Origin: Paramecium octaurelia
Taxonomy: Eukaryota > Ciliophora > Oligohymenophorea > Peniculida > Parameciidae
Length of the DNA: 64,000 nucleotides
Assembly: GCA_905182995.1 (NCBI GenBank)
Contig: CAJJDP010000099.1
Span: 67,404 to 131,403 of the forward strand
Direction of reading: 5' to 3'
Shown: one piece after another, positions 56,763-64,000 of the stretch
How positions within the stretch are numbered: position 1 is the first letter of the stretch
How the letters are laid out: each line of letters opens with the position of its first letter
Notes under the pieces: model-generated
What the model was told of the DNA's origin: nothing
Database searches by the model: none
Seen by the model: only the letters and a program-made list of their open reading frames with translations
Position numbers and translations under genes: made by a program

Positions 56763-57569
56763 TCATTCCTTTACTTTTATTTTTACCTTAGATTCTCCTG
56801 AAGTTGTTGCTGTTGTAATTTCAAAATATCCTTCTTCTATAATCCCATATAGTTTAAACATTATTGCTATAAATTTACGATCAAAGGGAGAATCAAATTC
56901 ATTATTTCCAAAAAGCTCTATTCTGTGGTAATTCTCCCTGATCCATCTTTAAATTACTATCGATATTCTCTTAAAATATAAATCATCCTCTATTTATCAA
57001 ACACTTTAACATTATGAAACCTAAATATTTTCACTATTATATTTATTCATAATTAAATTTAAAGATAAACCAAATTCTTATTACTTCATCAAAATCAGTT
57101 TCATACCTTAAAACAATCCTTGTTGTTGAGAGATTTGATCATTCATTCTATGTTTTATAGTCTCCTTATATTTTTTAGATAGTGTTTATTTAAGATATTG
57201 TTTCCAAAATATATAAATATGTATGTCTTACAATTATTCATACTCTATTTTCTATCTATCTATATGAGAATATGAAAAAATCTTTATTCCATCAATCGAT
57301 TTAACATCTAGAAAAAAAGGTTAAAATTCATTATAGTTTCTTAAATATTCTAATAATTTGATTTCAGGTTAGGTTAAGAATTTCGCAATTTTTTAAGTTT
57401 TCGATATACCGGCACCTTGTCTTTCTCCTTCATGTTTCCAACATTTTTACAATCCTGATAAGGTGTATTGTAAAAATTCATTAATTGATTAAATATTTTT
57501 GGATATTCCCTTTTCTAAGGCAACACTTAATTTTTGGATATTTTTGTACCTTTTAAAACGACTTTTCAT
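56763..57569 (-). CDS. Unrecognised ~260-aa protein
   Basis: The start is MKSRFKRYKNIQKLSVALE. One 21-nt intron (GTTAAAGTG...ATAAATAG) near 56990 joins a long frame (SINEFLQYTLSGLQKCWKH, KIAKFLTQPEIKLLEYLRN, IDGIKIFSYSHIDRQKIEY) to RISIVIQRWIRENYHRIEL and a Lys-rich end (SGESKVKIKVKE) at TGA 56763. It is charged and mainly helical with no membrane segment and no motif I can place. It is convergent with the MATE gene (36 bp). Confidence 0.62.
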
Positions 57570-58048
57570 CTCTGTCTTTCAATGTACGTTTATATATAAT
57601 TCCTCTCTTCTCATATTTTAAATCTCAAGAATAAAGGATTATTCAATGCTTATCATAAGATATTTTACATTCTTATTATAAATTTATGTTTTATTGAAAT
57701 TTCCTTATGTAATATGAATCAATTCTAACTACAAATAATTGTTATTTTATTTTAAGTTAATCATTCAAATAAATATCTAATATGATTACAAAAGATAAGG
57801 GTGTCTTTAATAATTATTTAATAGTTCTCCGTTTACATAAAATCACTTCACCTTCGGTTGTGGTCTACCAAAGGTTTCAACACTTAAATTCAAACAAATT
57901 AGTGATGCAGAATGTATTACAAAAGATACTACTAATTCATTTTACAGAAACTACCCAGATATATAATGGTGACTACTGAGATCATCATTTTAGATTTAGG
58001 ATTATTCGATATAACTTCAGTGTAAATTTATTCATTATTTATAATTAA
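57570..58048. other. Gap between two minus-strand genes
   Basis: Two overlapping plus-strand frames at 57717-57977 look partly protein-like (e.g. GCGLPKVSTLKFKQI) but lack a start or a usable intron. No gene is called; the promoter of the gene at 57569 should be here. Confidence 0.4.
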
Positions 58049-60632
58049 TCATTTCTCTGTTAATTCTCTATATCCTTTCCAATCGCTAGGTTTCTGATAA
58101 TTGGTTTCCTCCATACTATGTAAAACTGCTTCTGTTGGACCATCATTTGGTTTGAGTTTGAGAGCCTCTTGGAACATGGCACGAGCAGTCTTCCAATCTC
58201 CATCCAAATAGGCTTAGAAGGCTTTGCCAAATACTTCCTAATTTTGATTAAGCTAAATAATTTACCATAAAATCTTTTTTAAATCCAGTCAATAAATACC
58301 TCAAATCTTTGTTTTCTTAAAGATGGTCTATAGCTTTGAATTCTCCACTTTCAATCTAATCTTTAATCTCCAATTTCTTTTATCTCAAAAGCATTTTCAA
58401 CTCTTCCTTAGTGAAATCCTTGTATTTCACTGATGGATCATTACTTGGAGGTAAATTGTCCACATTCATATCGATAGTATATAGACTGACTGGGATGTTG
58501 GATCCCTTGACACAAACTCTGTCAATGTGTCTGATATATTCTTGGAATTCAGGTGAGAAATGTTCATAAAGTGATTCAGAAATCAAAATAGGCACACCAT
58601 ATTGTTTAGTGGCTGCTTCTAGTCTTGATGCCATATTAACATTGGGACTCAAATAAGAAGCATCAATTTTATAGTTGGATCCAATGGCTCCTTCGATTCC
58701 CCATCCCATGTGGAGTCCAAATCCTATCTTGACTTTGTAATTGTCCATTCTTGCTTAAAGTCTTTTATCTTATCTGTAAGCGAGTATCTTGGGTTCTCTG
58801 TTTATTTTGCATTGAATCTTCATAAACGAAATCAGGGCACAATCAGACAAGGTCGAAATGTATCTATGAATGTAAAATTGAGTTACTATTTGTCATGCCA
58901 AATTACGTTGTCTTCTTCAAAAGAATATGTTTCTGGCCTAGTTTTCCACACCAATAAAAATGCATCACCAATATTCTTGTTTGCTGCTCCCATGTATCTA
59001 TCGACCATTGTATGGACAATGTCTCCGATATTATTCACAAACACCATGACATCCTCTTAAAGAACTTCAGTTGCATCAGTGAAATTTCTGATATCACAAA
59101 AACCATAGATAGCTACTTTTTTGATTCCTGGTAACATGGGATCGACATCTCCTTACTTTTTCATATTTATTCTAATAATTTCAGTACCAGCATCACCAAA
59201 TCCCAAAGCAAGCAATGTTCCAATTTTAACAATTGTATTTTCAATCTTAACTGTTTCATTTGAATTTTCATTCTGTATCACAGCCATTTCTGTCACAATT
59301 TAAGGATCATTGGCTATTTTATTGATTTTTTCAATCATTCTTTCCAAGGGTCTTAATGCTAAATCATTAGAATCCTTTGAAAACATCATAGCTCCAAAAG
59401 TCAAGACTATACTCACAAAGATAGTTCTGATTATTGATAAGATACTTGTCATCACAGCTGCTTATCTTGTACTCAAAATACCCACTACATCAGGATTGTC
59501 TTTGCTAAAAGAATATCATTTATTTAAAATACTCGAAAGCTGCAATGGCTGCATCTGGTAGATTAGTAGTTTAGAGGAGAGTGTCATAATCTAAGGTATA
59601 TGCACCGACATCCTACTCGTCAGTTCTTAGATTTGGATAGTCATCATTCTAATAAATGGGGAAATCCTCGTAATTGTATAGGGGACTAGTGAACAACACA
59701 ATGTAATTATCGATTCCACTATGATCTATGATAATTTAGGAGTATGCATTTTTCACATCTTCATAAGTAGAGGCTTCTGATTCAGCAAGTTTTACAAATT
59801 ATTAAGATTACATCAACATACTTGTTGGAGGAGACACAAAATAATCCACCGAAAACAAGGGAATCAAAAACAATAAAGCCAAGACCACTATAATGACCTT
59901 CTTAGTAGTTGAATCTGATAGCATTTTTGAAACCTTTGATTCTTTGGTTTCCAATTCCTCACCTTATCCAGGATTTTGTTATTCAACTCTGTCTTAAATT
60001 TGTGGTTCCACTGCATTAGCCTTTCTTTTCTATCTTCTTTGTGATAGCAATTTTTAAACTTTATCTTCGTCATCCTTGTTAGCAGATTTATAAACTTTAA
60101 CCAACCTTATCAACCTCACCAACCTAACCACTCTGCCTGCCTTAGTTCCCACTCTAGATGCTCTCCCTGCTCTTGCCAGTCCTGCTGTGTTTTTAGCTTA
60201 ACCTCCCGCCCCACTCAATCCAACAGCCTAATTGAAAAGACTAATATCAAGCAATAAAGAAATTGTTGAAATTGTATCAAGCCAGAAGAAGAAGGACAGA
60301 AAGTATCCCTCTTTAACTATTACTGACAGTATGATTTCTGTAGAAAACATTACCTAAACCCATTAATAAAACTGTTTTTACCAAACATGTAATGTTCAAT
60401 GCATCAAAAACTATGTCTGCGCTTAACCGAAAAGCTGCAACTCTTACGTCATCTCCAAAAAGAGCGTACAGAGTCAGAATGTTGATTATTACTTAAAATA
60501 GGGTGCTCTCCAAGACTATTTCAAAGATTGATGCACGCTGAGAACTAGACTTATAGACTTTTAGATTTACTTCTTTTCCATTGTCTATTGAAAGATGTCC
60601 ACATCTTGTGGTGCTTGTGCCTAATCAGTCAT
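58049..60632 (-). CDS. Membrane adenylyl cyclase with voltage-sensor-like S4 segment
   Basis: About 810 aa starting MTDQAQAPQDVDIFQQ. The N-terminal ~220 residues hold several hydrophobic helices (FQVIINILTLYALF, IVKEGYFLSFFFWLDTIST) and then AGRASRVGTKAGRVVRLVRL, an S4-like helix with Arg/Lys every third residue. A charged linker, a helix (VIIVVLALLFLIPLFSV), an external segment of ~150 residues and a second helix (SILSIIRTIFVSIVLTFGAM) follow, with a HAMP-like LRPLERMIEKINKIA. The class III cyclase domain has IYGFCDIRNFTDATEVL (first metal Asp), NKNIGDAFLLVWK (second metal Asp, adenine-type Lys) and NVNMASRLEAATKQYG (transition-state Asn/Arg). The tail ends SDWKGYRELTEK, the usual ending of ciliate/kinetoplastid/algal cyclases. 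Several 25-30 nt introns are needed. It should make cAMP, perhaps controlled by membrane potential. Confidence 0.86.
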
Positions 60633-61310
60633 ATTTAATTTTATATTTAATATTAACTTTAATATTCACTTTCTTTTCTCCTTATCTCATCAATTCCTCA
60701 TTCTAATTCAAATAACAATCTCACACAAAATATCACTTATCCAATATTCCTTCCATTCTTGATTCTAACACCTCTTTAATCCTATATAAATTATACAAAT
60801 ACACCTTATTAATCGTCACTTATTCGCCTTATCCACTAGATCAAGATCCACACTGGTACATACTGATACTTATTGACATATACTTGATTAGAATTAAGAA
60901 CCAAAGATTTTAAATTCTATATTATTCACAATATAATTTAAGAAATATTTCATGCATTTTGATTTGCAGGAAAAAACGCATAAAATTTAATATATTCCAT
61001 TTTCTATTAAATAACCCCATTGAATTGTAATACTCGTTATTATTGACTTGATATTCTCAATAAACACTGTTTTATTCATTTCTCATCTTCAATTCAATTT
61101 AAAGTTGGAAATTTAAGGTATTGTGTACTTTATCACAAATAATTTTTACAGGTTTGAATTTATTTCAAATAATTATTATTAATAAAGTTTCTATTATGAA
61201 ATATAATTAGTTGCTAATAGGTTTAGCATCAATTGGGAGTATGCAATTTAATGGAGATATTAAAAATATATATTGATGAAATAATATTATAATTCCCATT
61301 CATTTTTTTA
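60633..61310. other. Intergenic, promoter side of the cyclase gene
   Basis: About 680 bp, AT-rich. Nothing coding is recognised on either strand. Confidence 0.5.
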
Positions 61311-62358
61311 TCATTATTATTTAATTCTTAAACGACTTTAATTGCCCCCTTCCCATTTTATTCCAAAACTAAATTCATCGAGTTATGCCAATTCATATTT
61401 ATTGTTGTGAATATTCGACCATTAATACTTTGAATTACTGAATTTTGGATTCGATGTAGACTAAGACTTTTTTATACTGCCAGTAAATTAGATTGGGCTG
61501 TGGTATTAGTATGTAATGAATTCTCCTTATGGATCAAAGTAAAGAGTCATATTCTTTAAAGTTACTAAGGAATCCTTGATTTATTAAATTCTAAAGATTA
61601 ATAGATCTCTCTTACCTTTATTCAACTGATTGACTAGCTACTGCTGGCTACAATACCTGAACTGGCAACAGGTTTTAAATATTCAGATCATTTTACCTAT
61701 TAAGAATTATTGATTCATATTTACAATCCAGGTTTCTAAAGAGAGGGACTTTAGACTTAATTGCTATTGACTTTATTCGAAACTTTTGGCTCATTTTGAA
61801 TCAATTACTAAGATGCTATAAGAACCAAATTCAATAAGGGATAATTCATAAAGTTTCCAAATTATAGGTTTTGATCATCAGTCAACGGCTTTCCTTCATG
61901 ATCATATACATAAGCTGATTCAACTGCTAGACCATGTAATTATCCCAATTAGATTAAATACTTTTTATATATTCTATAATTACTTATCCAATGCAAAGCT
62001 ATGGATCAATATATTCTTAAGCTATTTATTTATTTTCACCACCTTCTGCTATAAAAGTACTAACAGGTACACCTTGACCAGCAGCAACAGGATTCTAAGG
62101 TTCATTTTAAGCAACATTTTAATCACCTAACATTATAAATAATTAAGCATGCGCTTCAAATATTTATTTTAGATCAAAGTTAGGATCCAAATACCCCTAA
62201 GTGCCATCTTGTAAAGCATATCCAATTTAAAGATTTTAACCCTAAAACCCTTAACTTAAGTAATCAAACATTTCCTTTGCCTTAGCTGATTAATCTTGTG
62301 TTTGAAATGAAATAGGTTACTCCAACTCAAAATTTCCAGGATAAAGAAGAAAATTCAT
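61311..62358 (-). CDS. Gln/Asn-rich protein, unrecognised
   Basis: About 325 aa starting MNFLLYPGNFELEQPISFQ. Introns of 23 nt (GTAATTATAG...TAAAAAG), 28 nt (GTAAATATG...TTAATAG) and 25 nt (GTAAGAGAG...CTTTAG) give a continuous reading. Features: SQGFQGQNLQIGYALQDGT, PVAAGQGVPVSTFIAEGG, GLAVESAYVYDHEGKPLTD, YFDPQGEFITYQYHSPIQF and a C-terminus FSFGIKWEGGNQSRLRIKQ at TGA 61311. It is low in charge, with no membrane segment or known motif. It could be a structural or trichocyst/cortex-related protein, but nothing in the sequence proves it. Confidence 0.65.
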
Positions 62359-62879
62359 CTATATGATAAATTTATTAATGTTTTTACGATGACTTTTATT
62401 TTGATTTATTGATCTCTCTCTAATTCTATTAATACAAAAAATCAATTATATTTATTCATAAACAATAACGATTTAGGATGTTAAAATTAGTTTTAAAGGA
62501 AGAATTTCAACATTCTATTCAGATCTCAAAATACTTAAAGAAGAGGATTTATTTATTTTTAAGGTCAAGGTATTTGGATTAAATATTGCAAAATAATTGA
62601 TATAATATTGAATAAAATATAAAGTCTTTTCTGCATATTTGAGAAAACGAGAATTTATATGCTCTCTCTAAAGTTAATCCGCAATTGGAATTAAGAAAAA
62701 ATATAAATTTTACTTAGTTAGATTGTATGATTAAAGTTGCTTAATTGAGAACTTTTTCTGAAATACAAAATAAGCAAATAATATATGAGATTAATGTTGG
62801 ATTGATATGAAATCAATTTTTAATTTTCTATTTGATTTACATTTGACTATGACATCTGCTTTTAATATTTTTTTTGCTG
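62359..62879. other. Gap with weak plus-strand frames
   Basis: A 40-codon frame MLKLVLKEEFQHSIQ at 62479 and a later frame (VFSAYLRKREFICSLQSQS) ending at about 62760 might belong to a small plus-strand gene, but no good intron joins them. Confidence 0.3.
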
Positions 62880-63622
62880 TCAATTTTCGAGGAATTAGCG
62901 AGACTGAACTGTTTCCTATCTGAAGTTTTAGTTTGTTGATATGAGAGACTCAATAGATAATCGAATATAGAACAGCATTTTTAGATAGGGCTAGTTTTTT
63001 GTTTTGATAATTTTTTGAAGTTTAACATACTATTTAAGACTAAGATATTTTGTGTTTTAAAATACCCTATTTATTTTCCACAATTCCTGTTTAACATCTC
63101 TTGTGGGATGGCTTTTTATCTGAAGTTTTTTTGAGTTGGACACTGGAGATAAGAACATTCTATTTATTGACATTAATGGTAGATTGTTTTAATTTTTAAG
63201 TTGTATTTTTTGACTTTTCTTATCTAATTGGGGATGTATTTTTGGTGAATAAATCGATAGCATTCATGGATCTGCGACGTTAGAACATTTGTGGTTCAAT
63301 AATGAGTTAACTCTAAAGTGTTGGAGGGTGGATAATAAAATAAATTTTTACTTCATTCAATTAAAATTGATGTTGGCTTCTATCAGTAAGTAAACTCAAT
63401 TCATGAGATTCAATTAAGAGATTCGAGAAGTCGTAACTAAATGTTTTCTTTTAACATTTTGAACATTGAATCCAATATTTGTTTTATAATTAGCTTTTTG
63501 ATACAAATATGATAAACAAATACCTTTATTGTAATTGCTTATTTTTATTTGTGCATTTGAGACAGATGTGATGAGAGCAAATCAATTGAATCAACGCTGT
63601 ATTTTTCAAGCAAAGTTGACAT
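62880..63622 (-). CDS. Basic Ser/Lys-rich protein, unrecognised
   Basis: The start is MSTLLEKYSVDSIDLLSSH. A 30-nt intron (GTATTTGTTT...AAAAAG) is followed by LIIKQILDSMFKMLKENIQ. A second join (near 63430, intron length uncertain) leads to LLTDRSQHQFQLNEVKIYF, then MFQRRRSMNAIDLFTKNTS and a strongly basic, Ser/Gln-rich tail (KKTSDKKPSHKRCQTGIVE). A 25-nt intron (GTTCTATATT...TATTGAG) precedes the last exon ending TVQSRQFLEN at TGA 62880. The RRRSMN motif is a possible basophilic kinase site. No folded domain is recognised. It is on the same strand as, and downstream of, the eS25 gene. Confidence 0.55.
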
Positions 63623-63696
63623 GTTTGCATTTATTTGTAATAATTTCTTTTTATAAATACATAAATGATTATTTGTAATGTACTTAAATTATAAAC

Positions 63697-64000
63697 TCAT
63701 TTCTTAGCTGGAGCTTTCTTTTAGGCTTATGGCTTATCTGCAGCAGCGGCGGCAGCAGCAGCCTTTTGGGCAGCCACGACTTAGGCGTTGACAGTGAAGA
63801 TGTATTGTCTGGAGTTTTAATCACCGGCTGCAACCAATAAACCTGATTTTGCGAAGTGTCTGATGCATCTTCTGGCTAAAGAACTAAATTTATGATTAGG
63901 GAAGCAATAATTACCCATTTACTTTGAATTTATCTGACACTGTTGAGACTGTGATCAATGCACCCATTTTGGGCAATTGAGTCTCGATTTATTTATAGGA
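63697..64000 (-). CDS. RPS25: Ribosomal protein eS25, 5' partial
   Basis: The minus strand reads SYKQIETQLPKMGALITVST then VSDKFKVNG. A 31-nt intron (GTAATTATTG...AATTTAG) leads to SLARRCIRHFAKSGLLVAAG and DQNSRQYIFTVN. The VSDKFKVNGSLARR...L...GLL core and its spacing match eS25, a small-subunit protein. The tail is Ala/Lys-rich (QKAAAAAAAADKPQAQKK) and ends APAKK at TGA 63697. In most eukaryotes the Lys/Ala-rich part is N-terminal; here such a part is at the C-terminus, and the N-terminus lies beyond the window. Relative codon choice is GC-richer (GCT/GCC Ala), as expected for a highly expressed gene. Confidence 0.87.

Noticed and set aside
57717..57979. Two plus-strand frames (one with ATG at 57782)
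   Set aside because: The two frames compete, neither has a convincing exon structure, and no family is recognised.

Overview
This window is ciliate macronuclear DNA, most like Paramecium. Reading frames stay open through TAA and TAG and end only at TGA, so TAA and TAG are read as glutamine and TGA is the sole stop. Introns are tiny (mostly 20-34 nt, GT...AG), the DNA is very AT-rich, and genes are packed with gaps of often 10-100 bp. I rebuilt the genes by hand with this code. Exon joins and some starts are therefore inferences, and chance open frames of 100-150 codons are expected on either strand. Several gene-free stretches are stated as such.

Layout. 1-4 kb: 3' part of a large mono-ADP-ribosyltransferase-like protein with a glycine-rich membrane segment, and a coiled-coil gene. 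4.2-10.5 kb: a run of minus-strand genes (PH-like/CAMK-like kinase, bZIP factor, SHAQKYF Myb factor, OFD1-type LisH basal-body protein). 10.8-18 kb: an unrecognised gene, a diacylglycerol-kinase relic, and two paralogous kinases with a doublecortin-like N-terminus, one a predicted pseudokinase. 18.4-29 kb: membrane sensor-like protein, cyclic-nucleotide-binding protein, FHIT-like HIT protein, AMP deaminase, SF-assemblin, RCK (MAK/ICK/MOK) kinase, NudC-like protein, acyltransferase, EF-hand protein. 29-36 kb: a gene-poor stretch with a divergent tRNA-Lys, cytochrome b5, a ~1050-aa novel protein and a normal tRNA-Lys(CUU).

35.9-38.6 kb: an exact 1306-bp duplication, carrying a START-domain gene twice, whose copies meet at a single N; this is almost certainly unmerged contig overlap. 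39-48 kb: Myb-like protein, PLK4, an unrecognised basic protein, two convergent HSF-type factors and an AGC kinase. 48-58 kb: zinc-independent MDR reductase, Cys-rich protein, tRNA-Arg(UCU), SMP-30-like propeller, TIM50/FCP1-like protein, coiled-coil protein, MATE transporter, unknowns. 58-64 kb: a membrane adenylyl cyclase with a voltage-sensor-like S4, two unknowns and ribosomal protein eS25 (cut by the window end).

The gene set is strong in cilium/basal-body and signalling functions (OFD1, PLK4, RCK kinase, SF-assemblin, cyclic-nucleotide enzymes, six kinase-like genes), as expected for a ciliate. No single new operon-like system stands out. The most unusual items are the ADP-ribosyltransferase/glycine-zipper protein, the FHIT protein lacking its nucleophilic histidine, the pseudokinase/kinase pair, the S4-containing cyclase and the C33 tRNA-Lys.
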